From contig CAJODC010000021.1 in assembly GCA_905233215.1 (NCBI GenBank), positions 1 to 32,771 of the forward strand: 32,771 nt of DNA, in the 5' to 3' direction. A program made the translations under genes and the position numbers. Under the pieces are notes generated by a model that was given only the letters and a program-made list of their open reading frames with translations, searched no databases and had not been told where the DNA came from. Numbering within the stretch: the stretch's first letter is position 1; every line of letters starts with the position of its first letter. The stretch is from an uncultured Synergistales bacterium. GTDB lineage: Bacteria > Synergistota > Synergistia > Synergistales > Aminobacteriaceae. Shown piece after piece: positions 24,999 through 32,771 of the stretch.

Positions 24999-25742
24999 TC
25001 AGGAAGTTCTCAAGCAAAAATTTCGTGAACATGCTGCTGTTATAGGCCGCGAATTTCTGATACTTGTCGCATTTTTTTGCGTCGGCGTAATCGCATTGCC
25101 CTTGATGACGATAGCTTTCGGTTTTGGGTCAGGGGCGTTTTCGGCAGCGTAGAAAACCCCGTAGGACTCCATGTCGAGACCTATAGTGCCGGGCATGAAT
25201 GAGAGTATACGCTTCTCGATAAATTCCCTGTTGGCTACTACAGAAGCTCCGCAGGCCATAGGGCCTATGTTGAGTTCAAATTCGCAGTGTCCTTTGAGGC
25301 TTTTGACGATCTCAAGGAGTGATGAATCTAGCGAGAGCGAAACGGGTCTGGGAAGAAAGCCTACCTCACCGAAAGAGATTGCGGGGTCTTTAGGGACAGT
25401 GAATTTTCCTGATGAACAGTTCCAGACCGTATCAGGTATCATGACATCACCGTACATTTGTTCGCTTTCAGGCCCTAAGCCGGCAGCAATTCCGCACATA
25501 ATGAGGTATTCAGGGTGAAATCTTGACATTATTTTTGCTGACAGAAAAGCGGCCGCAGTCATTCCCATTGCATTCTGTTGAGCTGTTACCAGTGAATATT
25601 CTTTGCCGTTCCTGCTGAATGATGCCTGATAATATTCCTGTGCGTCTCCGCAAAATGTAACCTTTTCCCAGTTGTCATACAGACACATCACTGAATCCGT
25701 TTCAACTTTAACGGCTGTGATTATTGCTGCTTTGCAGTTCAT
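24999..25742 (-). CDS. MTA/SAH-nucleosidase-like phosphorylase, C-terminally frameshifted
   Basis: Nucleoside phosphorylase/hydrolase superfamily protein; relatives cleave methylthioadenosine or S-adenosylhomocysteine, or purine nucleosides. Family features: IITAVKVETDSV at the N-terminus, MCGIAAGLG (about 82-90), and GLDMESYG near 190, which holds the substrate Met-Glu pair. After KAIVIKG the reading becomes unrelated. In another frame the sequence continues as DYADAKKCDKYQKFAAYNSS and ends at a TAG at 24988-24990, exactly like the family C-terminus. One base seems missing near 25092-25098. The frame as given lacks the catalytic Asp of the SDxAD motif, so the encoded product should be inactive unless the shift is an assembly error. 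Confidence 0.75.
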   Translation of the reverse strand: MNCKAAIITAVKVETDSVMCLYDNWEKVTFCGDAQEYYQASFSRNGKEYSLVTAQQNAMGMTAAAFLSAKIMSRFHPEYLIMCGIAAGLGPESEQMYGDVMIPDTVWNCSSGKFTVPKDPAISFGEVGFLPRPVSLSLDSSLLEIVKSLKGHCEFELNIGPMACGASVVANREFIEKRILSFMPGTIGLDMESYGVFYAAENAPDPKPKAIVIKGNAITPTQKNATSIRNSRPITAACSRNFCLRTS

Positions 25743-25787
25743 GGTTACGGGGGGAAAAGTCTCCTTTCTCTGCCAAAAATATGCGTC

Positions 25788-25815
25788 ATTCTAACACTGT
25801 GAAAACGTTTGTCAA
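25788..25815 (-). promoter_or_regulatory. Sigma-70-type promoter for the nucleosidase-like gene
   Basis: Minus strand: TTGACA (25815-25810), 16-nt spacer, TAGAAT (25793-25788). Correctly oriented and about 45 nt upstream of the ATG at 25742. The only Shine-Dalgarno-like AAAGGAGA lies unusually far (about 18 nt) from that ATG. Confidence 0.65.
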
Positions 25816-25935
25816 AAATCGCAAAAAAATACAGCCGCTCACATCGCAAGGAATCGTAGCGTCAAATTCTTTAATGTATAATGAAAAATAAAACACGAAG
25901 GGAATGAGAAAATCATATTCGGACCAGCAAATTTA

Positions 25936-27096
25936 TTGCTCCCAAAACTTGACGACTTATCACGATGGGCAGTCATAGCCTGCGACCAGTTCACTTCACA
26001 GCCGTCTTACTGGGAGAAAGTCAAAGCGAACGCAGGTGATTCGCCTTCAGCCTATAACTTGATTCTGCCCGAAGCGTTTTTGACGGACGATAATTCGCAG
26101 GCAGTCTCAAAAATCAACAAGGCCATGAATGATTACTTGTCTCGAAATATTTTCACAGAGTACAAGAACGCATACATATACGTTGAACGAGAGATGCTTG
26201 ACGGTTCAGCGAGAAAAGGAATAGTCGGAGCGATTGATCTTGAAGATTACGATTACAGACATGACACAACGCCGTTAATCAGAGCGACAGAACAGACCGT
26301 CAAAGAAAGAATACCGCCGAGAAAATCAATCCGTGAAAATTCACCGCTAGAACTTTCACACGTTATACTTCTTTGTGATGACGAACGAAGGGAAATCATT
26401 GAGCCTTTGACACTCGCTAAACATTCGATGACGAAACTTTACGATTTCAACTTGATGTTAGGGGGCGGACATATTCGGGGCTGGTTAATCAGGGGCGACA
26501 ACAAAAGAGCTTTGAACATGAGAATTGACTCGTACATTAAGCGGAAGAGCCGTGAATTATCGCTGGTCTTCGCTGTAGGTGATGGGAATCATTCGCTCGC
26601 TGCTGCTAAAGCCTGTTACGAGGACGGCATCACTTCACGTTACGCAATGGTCGAACTTGAGAACATTCATGATGAAGCGTTGAAGTTTGAGCCTATTCAC
26701 AGAATAGTGAGAGGAGTCAATGTTGACGCGTTCATTGCTGACGTTGAGAAAAATATCTGTGCCAAAAAAGAATCATGGCCGATAAAATATTATTGTCAAA
26801 ACAAAGAAGGCACAATCAAAATCGACAAGTCAAAAGGAGCATCGCCGTTAATAGTCCTTCAAAAATATCTCGATGAAAATAATTGCAGTATTGATTACAT
26901 TCACGATACTGACGCTCTGAAGGAACTTTCATCAGAAGAGGGGACAATAGGCTTTGAGCTTCCGGCGTTTGATGAGTCGGCAAAACGTGATTTCTTCCGA
27001 GTGATTTCGGAGTCAGGAGTCCTTCCGAGAAAGACATTCTCAATGGGACACGCTAGCGAGAAACGATATTACATTGAGGCTCGGAGGATTCAATAA
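25936..27096 (+). CDS. DUF1015 family protein
   Basis: A conserved protein of unknown function belonging to the DUF1015 family, recognised by WAVIACDQFTSQPSYWEKVK near the N-terminus and LVFAVGDGNHSLAAAKACYE in the middle. TTG 25936 is the first conventional start and gives 386 residues, but it has no Shine-Dalgarno. Reading upstream in the same frame gives IIFGPANL just before LLPKLDD, which matches how this family usually begins, with AAGGGA about 8 nt before an ATC at 25912. A TATAAT at 25877-25882 could be the -10 box, but I see no good -35. The stop overlaps the next ATG by one base. Confidence 0.85.
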   Translation: MLPKLDDLSRWAVIACDQFTSQPSYWEKVKANAGDSPSAYNLILPEAFLTDDNSQAVSKINKAMNDYLSRNIFTEYKNAYIYVEREMLDGSARKGIVGAIDLEDYDYRHDTTPLIRATEQTVKERIPPRKSIRENSPLELSHVILLCDDERREIIEPLTLAKHSMTKLYDFNLMLGGGHIRGWLIRGDNKRALNMRIDSYIKRKSRELSLVFAVGDGNHSLAAAKACYEDGITSRYAMVELENIHDEALKFEPIHRIVRGVNVDAFIADVEKNICAKKESWPIKYYCQNKEGTIKIDKSKGASPLIVLQKYLDENNCSIDYIHDTDALKELSSEEGTIGFELPAFDESAKRDFFRVISESGVLPRKTFSMGHASEKRYYIEARRIQ

Positions 27097-27953
27097 TGCT
27101 TGCTGACTTAGGCTTTCTCTACTGCGCTTTCTTTTGGGGAATAACTTTCCCAACGATGAAAATTCTTGTCGGAATTTACCCGGCCTGCTGGCTTCTGTTC
27201 TTGAGATTCAGTGCCGGAGCGGCCATGATATATATTTTCTTCCACAAGAGAATCAACGCCTCAATCAGTAAAACACTGAAGGGCGGAATAATCATCGGCG
27301 TTCTTTTGTACGTTGCCATAACCGTTCAGACAATCGGACTGCGGTACATCGGCGGAGGGCGTTCAGCGTTCATTTCGGCAACTTATGTGTTAATGGTGCC
27401 GTTCATGCTCTGGGGATTGAGGCGGATTTTTCCCGGCTGGCTGACTATCGGAGCGGCTGTGCTGTGCGTTGCCGGAATGTACCTTCTTTCGGGCGATGAA
27501 ACTTCAGGCCCTCAAGCCTACATCGGCGACATTCTCACGGTTATATGTGCGCTTGCCTTCGCTGTACAGGTCATAGCTATCAGCCGTTACACTTCCGACA
27601 CTGACCCTATCGCTTTGAGCTTCGTTGAGTTCGTTGTGTTCGCTGTGATGTCGCTTGTAACGTCAATAATTTTTGAGACACCTTCGGAATATTTCAGCAT
27701 GAACGGTTTGACAGAGCTTGTGATAACGATAGTGTTCGCTACTTTCGGCTGTTACATGATTCAGATAATCGCCCAGAAATACGCAGAGCCATCACACGCC
27801 ACAATAATAATGAGCCTTGAGTCAGTGTTCGGACTTTTGGCAAGCGTAATTTTTCTCGGCGAGACGGTAACAGTTAGAATGCTCACAGGCTGTGCAATGA
27901 TATTCACGGCGGTATTGATCTCTGAACTGTCAGCAGTATTCCTCAAAAAATGA
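27096..27953 (+). CDS. EamA/DMT-superfamily transporter
   Basis: Inner-membrane transporter of the drug/metabolite family, often exporting amino acids or metabolites. The 285-residue protein is almost entirely hydrophobic with about ten membrane spans arranged as two EamA repeats; typical segments are FFWGITFPTMKI at the start and ATIIMSLESVFGLLASVIFLGE in the second repeat (about 230-255). GGAGG lies upstream of the ATG. It is coupled to DUF1015 (1-nt overlap) and to the DUF3084 gene (ATGA). Substrate unknown. Confidence 0.9.
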   Translation: MLADLGFLYCAFFWGITFPTMKILVGIYPACWLLFLRFSAGAAMIYIFFHKRINASISKTLKGGIIIGVLLYVAITVQTIGLRYIGGGRSAFISATYVLMVPFMLWGLRRIFPGWLTIGAAVLCVAGMYLLSGDETSGPQAYIGDILTVICALAFAVQVIAISRYTSDTDPIALSFVEFVVFAVMSLVTSIIFETPSEYFSMNGLTELVITIVFATFGCYMIQIIAQKYAEPSHATIIMSLESVFGLLASVIFLGETVTVRMLTGCAMIFTAVLISELSAVFLKK

Positions 27954-29059
27954 TTCGCTTCATCGAAGATACAAATTGGCTCCCTATAATATCATTGATA
28001 CTGGCAAGCGCAGGACTCTCGGTCTTGGGCGACTCTGTCGGCTCAAAATGGGGCAAGAAAAGAGTATCAGTGTTCAAGCTCAGGCCGAAGCACACAAGCA
28101 GACTCATCACAGCCATAACGGGAGCGTTGATAGCGATCGGGATTTTGTCGGTAATGTCGGTGTTGTCGCAGGACGTGAGAACGGCTCTTTTCGGAATGAA
28201 GATACTGAAACAGCAGATGTATGACCTTCAGTTTCAGTTGACCAGAAGCGAGAGCAACACCGAACAAATGAGGGTATCTCTTGCGGAAGTGTCAGCAAGT
28301 TTAGACCTCACCGGCTTTGAACTCGACACTATGAGGAACGACCGACTAATTCTCGAACAGGAGAAACTCGAACTTGAAGCACAGCTCCGTGTGATGCGTG
28401 AGGAGTCCGAACAGTTACGGCACGCATTGAAGGCTCTCAAGAGCGAGGCTATAGCGTTGAGCGCGAATGTTCTGCTCGGTCAGACAGCGTTTGAGCCTGA
28501 TACATCGAGGGACGAAATAATTTCGGGACTGAACGCCTTGAAACAACAGGTGAGACTCAACATTCTGTCAAAAATTTCTGACCAGTCCTTCACGAAATTG
28601 AGAGACATTCCGGTTGAGTTTGACACGGAAAATGAAGAGGCGTTAATCAGTGAACTATTGAGTGCTGATATGAGGCAGTATGTCCGGGCTTTGTCGGGCG
28701 AAAATTACACGGTCGGCGAAGATTTGAGCGTCATGGCCAGACTTGAGACGGGAGCGAGCATTCTAACCTACGAGGACGGCTCATCGGTCTACAGAAAATT
28801 CATCGACAGAAAATCATCGTCATCATCTCCGGAGGAAATCCTGCACACATTCCTTCGTGAACTTCGCAACAAGGCCGTCAATGATGGAATACTTCCCGAT
28901 CCAGTAACGAATAATGTCGGGACTCTTGACGGCGAAGCGTTCTTTGCTGCTGTTGACGAACTCGGAACGATTGAAGGCTCTGTGATAATCAATGCTTCAG
29001 CGTCAGGCGATATTTACACTGAAGGGCCTGTAGTGATTGAGATAGACTTCGAGCAATGA
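27950..29059 (+). CDS. DUF3084 domain membrane/coiled-coil protein
   Basis: Matches the DUF3084 family: two N-terminal membrane spans (about 10-27 and 50-72) flanking a conserved basic segment, KWGKKRVSVFKLRPKHTSRL, followed by SQDVRTALFGM, a coiled coil (about 85-165) and a soluble C-terminal domain. The function of the family is unknown; topology suggests an envelope anchor with a coiled-coil arm. Starts within an ATGA overlap and ends within another ATGA overlap with rnhA. Confidence 0.85.
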   Translation: MIRFIEDTNWLPIISLILASAGLSVLGDSVGSKWGKKRVSVFKLRPKHTSRLITAITGALIAIGILSVMSVLSQDVRTALFGMKILKQQMYDLQFQLTRSESNTEQMRVSLAEVSASLDLTGFELDTMRNDRLILEQEKLELEAQLRVMREESEQLRHALKALKSEAIALSANVLLGQTAFEPDTSRDEIISGLNALKQQVRLNILSKISDQSFTKLRDIPVEFDTENEEALISELLSADMRQYVRALSGENYTVGEDLSVMARLETGASILTYEDGSSVYRKFIDRKSSSSSPEEILHTFLRELRNKAVNDGILPDPVTNNVGTLDGEAFFAAVDELGTIEGSVIINASASGDIYTEGPVVIEIDFEQ

Positions 29060-29496
29060 GACCTCACGTTATCATTTACACAGACGGAGGAGCATCGCCA
29101 AATCCCGGACTTGGAGGCTGGGCAGCGATTCTCTATTCGCCTGAACATAACGCACAGAAAGAAATTTACGGCTCTGAACCCGGAACGACCAACAACAGAA
29201 TGGAACTTACAGCGGCTATAAAGGCTCTTGAGGCGTTGAAGACGGCGTGTGATGTTGATATTCATACCGACTCGGCGTACCTTCAGAATGCTTTTGTCAA
29301 ACGCTGGCTCTACAACTGGAAGCGCAAGAACTGGAAGACTTCAACGGGCGGTGATGTCCTTAACCGTGATTTATGGGAACGCCTCGATGAACTCACAAGG
29401 ATTCATAATGTAACGTGGCACTGGGTTAAGGGACATTCAGACGATGAACGCAACAACAGATGTGATGAACTCGTACATATTGCAAGGGGCGTTTAG
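29056..29496 (+). CDS. rnhA: Ribonuclease HI
   Basis: Cleaves the RNA strand of RNA-DNA hybrids (R-loops, primers). The 146-residue product has the full DEDD active site: D10 in YTDGGASPNPG, E50 in NNRMELTA, D72 in HTDSAYL and D137 in CDELV, plus the catalytic His127 in VKGHSDD. Length is standard for bacterial RNase HI without an extra hybrid-binding domain. Confidence 0.96.
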   Translation: MRPHVIIYTDGGASPNPGLGGWAAILYSPEHNAQKEIYGSEPGTTNNRMELTAAIKALEALKTACDVDIHTDSAYLQNAFVKRWLYNWKRKNWKTSTGGDVLNRDLWERLDELTRIHNVTWHWVKGHSDDERNNRCDELVHIARGV

Positions 29497-30154
29497 GTAC
29501 TTCCTTCAGCTTTTGTGGCCTGTGAGCTGTGAGGTCTGCGGTCGAATCGGTGTCAGTCTCTGCGACTCATGCAGGGAAAAAATGATAAAGCGTGATGTAA
29601 TGGCCTCAAACGCTCGAGGCTTCTACCACGTGTTCAACGAGAAAATAATCACTAGGCACTTCGGAAATCTCACAGTCTATTCAGCACTGTATCATCATAA
29701 CCCGGCAGTGAAAAAAGTCATTCACAGATTCAAAGAAGAAGGCCGTAAAGATATGGGACACCCTTTAGGCGTGTGCATGGCAAGAAGTTTCGTCAAAACA
29801 GAAGCAGATTTCATCATTCCAGCTCCTTTGAGAATGAACAGTGAAAGAAAATATAATCAGACTCTGGAACTGTCAAAAGGAATGTGCGATTATTGGGGAG
29901 TTGAAATGCTTGACGTTGCGGAAAGAACACGAGAACGGCCTCATCAAATGATGCTTGGCGCAAAAGAACGTAAAACAAATATTGCCCCTGATGATTTCAG
30001 ATTCAAGCGTGATATTAGGGGACTTAGAGTCGCACTTGTTGATGATGTCTGCACTACAGGTTACACTCTCATTGCGTTCTCTGAGGCTTGCAGACTCGCT
30101 GGAGCAAAAGTAATCTGCGCTTACACTCTTTCAACGTCAACAAATACAAAGTGA
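29444..30154 (+). CDS. comF: ComF family phosphoribosyltransferase-like protein
   Basis: ComF-type protein; in transformable bacteria ComF helps DNA uptake, in others the role is unclear. The 236-residue product has an N-terminal zinc ribbon (C29, C32, C40, C43), a PRTase-like fold and the PRPP loop VALVDDVCTTGYTL (about 200-213). ATG 29444 overlaps rnhA by 53 nt with AAGGGA 12 nt upstream; a later in-frame ATG at 29465 is possible, and both lie inside rnhA. No other competence gene is present here. Confidence 0.88.
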   Translation: MNATTDVMNSYILQGAFRYFLQLLWPVSCEVCGRIGVSLCDSCREKMIKRDVMASNARGFYHVFNEKIITRHFGNLTVYSALYHHNPAVKKVIHRFKEEGRKDMGHPLGVCMARSFVKTEADFIIPAPLRMNSERKYNQTLELSKGMCDYWGVEMLDVAERTRERPHQMMLGAKERKTNIAPDDFRFKRDIRGLRVALVDDVCTTGYTLIAFSEACRLAGAKVICAYTLSTSTNTK

Positions 30155-30169
30155 ACAGGTGATTAAACT

Positions 30170-31711
30170 TTGCAGAATAACAAGAATCCTTCAATGGTGA
30201 AACACGCAGTCTTCATGATGGCCGGGACTCTAATGAGCAGAATACTCGGTCTAGCTCGTGAGGTGCTTGTAGCAGCGTTCTTCGGAGCAACAAAATACAT
30301 GGACGCTTTCAACATCGCTTACACTCTCTCGAATTTAGCACGTCAATTATTGGCTGAAGGAGCATTATCGGCAGCGTTCGTCCCGGTATTCTCTCAGGCA
30401 CTCGAAAAGAGCAGGGAAAAAGCCTTAGCCCTTGCTCGCGGTACAATGACCGTCTTGCTCTGCGCAACATGTATTGTCGTAGGACTCGGAATATTTTTCG
30501 CTCCCGGTCTCGTCAAAATCATGGCTCCTGGTTTTGACCCAGAAAATCACGCTCTTACTGTCGGTTTGACCCGCTTGATGTTCCCGTTCCTGATATTCAT
30601 CTCAATCGAAGCTCTCACTATGGGTGAATTAAACTCTTTAGGCTCGTTCTTCGTCCCGGCATTGTCTCCAGCGTTCAGCAACTTAGTATTCATCGTTACA
30701 GCTCCGTTCTTCGCCGCGAAATTCGGGGTTTACGGTCTGGCACTGTCGGTACTCTGTGGAGGCTTTGCACATTTCCTGACGCAATGGACTTACAGTTTCA
30801 GAATGAAAGCCGTACTCTACCCGGCAAAACCTAACCTGAACGATCCAGATCTCAAACGTATATTGAAACTCTTTCTGCCTTACGCAGCAGGATTATCATT
30901 GAATCAGGTCAACCCAGTAATAAGCCGTATGCTTGGCTCGTTCCTTCAAGAAGGAAGTATATCAGTCTTGAATTACTCGAACAGAATATTACAGTTACCG
31001 CTCGGACTCTTCGTCATAGCAATATCACAGGCCGTACTACCTCAGTTATCACGGGCAAAAGATGACGAAGACTTCACAGACACGTTGAGGCAGGCGGTGA
31101 GATTCGCTCTCTTCGTTGTGCTTCCTGCTTCACTAGGAGTGATAGCGATTTCTGACGAGTTCGTTCACTTGGTCTTCGTTCGCGGCGAGTTCAGCGGCTG
31201 GGCTTGGTCGGCTACATCGTCAACACTGGCCTTCAGTATGCTCGGTCTTCCGGGAATGGCATGTTCTACTGTCGTTATGCGTGCGCTTTATGCCCTGTCG
31301 ATGCCGAAAGAAGCCTTCAAGGTTACGGCGTTCAGTGTAGGCTCAACGGCTTTGTTGTCGTTCATTCTCGTGTGGCCTATGGGTTATAACGGTCTCGCCC
31401 TCGCTCCGGGTATAGCTTTCACTTTGTCGGGGCTTCTCGGACTCTATTACGTCAAAAAGAAACTTGCACGGCCTTTGAGAATCATTACTTGGGAACTCTT
31501 CGGCGATTATCTCGTTGCACTCGCCGTGATTGACGCTTCAGTTATGATTTACCGCTGGGCTTGGCCGTATAACACCGATGCAGGAATCGGAGTTCGTTCA
31601 CTTTGGGTGCTTGGCGTAATCGCTTTGAGTGCTGGAGTGTATTCAATCGTAACAAAACTGAAAGGCTTTGAGGAATGGAACTTGCTCGGTCAAGCGTTCA
31701 AGAAGAAGTGA
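30170..31711 (+). CDS. murJ: Lipid II flippase MurJ
   Basis: MOP-superfamily membrane protein that flips the peptidoglycan precursor lipid II. The 513-residue product has about 14 membrane spans and MurJ/MviN signatures: SRILGLAREVLVAAFFGATKY-type start (residues about 22-43), LLAEGALSAAFVPVFSQ (about 62-78), and basic residues in the central cavity. The start is the TTG at 30170, with AGGTGAT 8 nt upstream. The stop codon lies only one base from the tnpB stop on the other strand, and the hairpin there may also end murJ transcripts. Confidence 0.94.
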   Translation: MQNNKNPSMVKHAVFMMAGTLMSRILGLAREVLVAAFFGATKYMDAFNIAYTLSNLARQLLAEGALSAAFVPVFSQALEKSREKALALARGTMTVLLCATCIVVGLGIFFAPGLVKIMAPGFDPENHALTVGLTRLMFPFLIFISIEALTMGELNSLGSFFVPALSPAFSNLVFIVTAPFFAAKFGVYGLALSVLCGGFAHFLTQWTYSFRMKAVLYPAKPNLNDPDLKRILKLFLPYAAGLSLNQVNPVISRMLGSFLQEGSISVLNYSNRILQLPLGLFVIAISQAVLPQLSRAKDDEDFTDTLRQAVRFALFVVLPASLGVIAISDEFVHLVFVRGEFSGWAWSATSSTLAFSMLGLPGMACSTVVMRALYALSMPKEAFKVTAFSVGSTALLSFILVWPMGYNGLALAPGIAFTLSGLLGLYYVKKKLARPLRIITWELFGDYLVALAVIDASVMIYRWAWPYNTDAGIGVRSLWVLGVIALSAGVYSIVTKLKGFEEWNLLGQAFKKK

Positions 31712-31712
31712 A

Positions 31713-32771
31713 CTACCCCCGCTTATAGAAGCGGGGGCTTCCTAATTCTACGAGGCTGCAACACAAGTCTTGCGACTCATATTGTCTTACGTCCTCTCCA
31801 AAGGCGTTAATTCCCTGCGTCCCACAGGTATGTTTCTTACTCAGCAATATCATGTTACGAGCCGCGTGTATATCTCTGTCTTCTCTATATCCGCATGTGC
31901 ATTCATATACCCTGTCTGCTAACGTTATGTCCTTCTTCAGTTTTCCGCAACACGGGCAATATTTCGTGGTTGGCTCTCTTGGTGACAGCACTGTTACTCG
32001 CTCATTATGTATCAGTTTCGCTTTTACTAATCCTAACACTGAATGTTGCACTGTCCTGCCAAACAAGCCTTTATGCCAGCCGGAAATATTTTCATCCTGC
32101 ATATACACTCGTTCATGCTCTAAAAGCTCATGGACAATTTTATTCGCAACATCTTTTTTACGGCTCGTTAATTTCTGATATGCTCTGTGTAACAATTTTC
32201 TAGCTTTGTACCGATTGCTTGAACCATTTTTACGCCGGGCTATCAATCGCTGGCATTTCTTTATTCGTTCACTTTCTTCAATCAGCACTTTGTATTTCTT
32301 ACCTTCCGATGTCGTTATTGAGGTCTTGATTCCCATATCTATCCCAATTTCAGACTTATATTTTTTCTTTTCACCTCCATTGTTCTGATATGTTGTTACC
32401 GCAAGATAATAGCCATCAGGCTGACTAAGTAATTTCGCATTCGCAAACTCTATATCAGGGATATTCCAGAACTGATTAGCTCCTTTTATCCGTATGCGTT
32501 CCTTGAAGCCTTGAAGTCCTATGTGATTTTTATCATAGAATCTGTACGTTACACGATGCTGCTGAAGGTTGATTGACACATAATCCGACTTATAGCGCAA
32601 ATTACCGACAGTATGATTATGTTTCTTCAAAGCTGCAAGAGATTTCAAGCTGTGCTTTATGCCCTGAATGACTGACTGCTTCATCTGTGAGGCTAAATAT
32701 TCAAGCTCATGGGTTACAGGCTGCTTGTCTTTGTCCAGCCCGTGAACTGTATGGGTTGTTGTATCGTAGTC
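31713..32771 (-). mobile_element. Right end and body of an IS200/IS605-type element (partial)
   Basis: The visible part holds tnpB reading toward the window interior and ends at the usual GC-rich right-end hairpin just beyond the coding stop. The left end and any tnpA lie outside the window. By analogy with characterised TnpB elements, this 3' region should also encode the omega/reRNA scaffold, with the guide taken from the flank, here the 3' end of murJ. Exact element boundary is not resolvable without an empty site. Confidence 0.75.
31713..32771 (-). CDS. tnpB: IS200/IS605-family RNA-guided nuclease TnpB (5' part outside window)
   Basis: RNA-guided DNA nuclease ancestral to Cas12, supporting element retention. 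The frame is open to the window edge: 29 further codons precede the internal ATG at 32684 and look like TnpB N-terminal sequence, so the gene is only cut by the window. The RuvC triad is intact: Asp in IGIDMGIKTS, Glu in MQDENISGW, and Asp in DRDIHAARNM. A zinc ribbon CPCCG...CTCGY lies between the last two. The C-terminus LGSPRFYKRG is translated from the right-end hairpin, typical of this family. Confidence 0.92.
   Translation of the reverse strand, partial: DYDTTTHTVHGLDKDKQPVTHELEYLASQMKQSVIQGIKHSLKSLAALKKHNHTVGNLRYKSDYVSINLQQHRVTYRFYDKNHIGLQGFKERIRIKGANQFWNIPDIEFANAKLLSQPDGYYLAVTTYQNNGGEKKKYKSEIGIDMGIKTSITTSEGKKYKVLIEESERIKKCQRLIARRKNGSSNRYKARKLLHRAYQKLTSRKKDVANKIVHELLEHERVYMQDENISGWHKGLFGRTVQHSVLGLVKAKLIHNERVTVLSPREPTTKYCPCCGKLKKDITLADRVYECTCGYREDRDIHAARNMILLSKKHTCGTQGINAFGEDVRQYESQDLCCSLVELGSPRFYKRG
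31716..31737. terminator. Perfect 9-bp GC-rich hairpin at the tnpB/murJ junction
   Basis: CCCCCGCTT (31716-31724), loop ATAG, AAGCGGGGG (31729-31737). It lies within the last codons of tnpB and 4 nt after the murJ stop. It is the expected right-end imperfect-palindrome of an IS200/IS605 element. No T-run follows on either strand, so a terminator role for murJ is only possible, not shown. Confidence 0.7.

Overview
The window looks like chromosomal DNA of a motile, anaerobic bacterium of Synergistota type (inference; a clostridial Bacillota is the main alternative). Three things point that way: a Gram-positive/Thermotoga-style flagellar-chemotaxis operon (flhA-flhF-flhG-cheB-cheA-cheC-cheD-fliA) that continues into fapA and whiA, an NfnAB-type electron-bifurcating flavoenzyme pair, and frequent TTG starts with very tight gene packing. 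I recognised no rRNA, tRNA or CRISPR array.

Layout. (1) 12-2363: glgC (glycogen synthesis), a strong intrinsic terminator, then a family 10 glycosyltransferase. (2) 2407-14694: one long plus-strand motility operon with overlapping or abutting genes. It holds the export gate (FlhA), the FlhF/FlhG placement-and-number pair, the chemotaxis enzymes CheB, CheA, CheC and CheD, the motility sigma factor, FapA, a small charged unknown protein and a WhiA-family DNA-binding protein. No cheW lies between cheA and cheC. (3) 14764-19190: pnp-dut (RNA/nucleotide turnover) and an exported 5'-nucleotidase, closed by a terminator. (4) 19230-25742, all minus strand: a frameshifted MTA/SAH-nucleosidase-like gene, nfnA-gltA (NfnAB/SudBA), an exported TPR/Sel1 protein, and a class I/II aminotransferase with a promoter-driven, structured leader of about 210 nt that I cannot assign to a known family. 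(5) 25936-31711, plus strand: a chain of overlapping or closely spaced genes: DUF1015 protein, EamA transporter, DUF3084 protein, rnhA, comF and murJ. (6) 31713-32771: the 3' part of an IS200/IS605-type tnpB, minus strand, running off the window and abutting the murJ stop codon.

Most unusual signals: a sharp switch in synonymous codon usage inside cheB and cheA (pyrimidine-ending to purine-ending codons and back); the orphan leader RNA before the aminotransferase; the nucleosidase frameshift that removes its catalytic Asp; a DUF1015 gene whose family-like N-terminus appears to need a non-canonical start; two intrinsic terminators whose T-tracts run directly into the next gene's Shine-Dalgarno; and the tnpB right end, whose predicted guide RNA would read into the 3' end of murJ.
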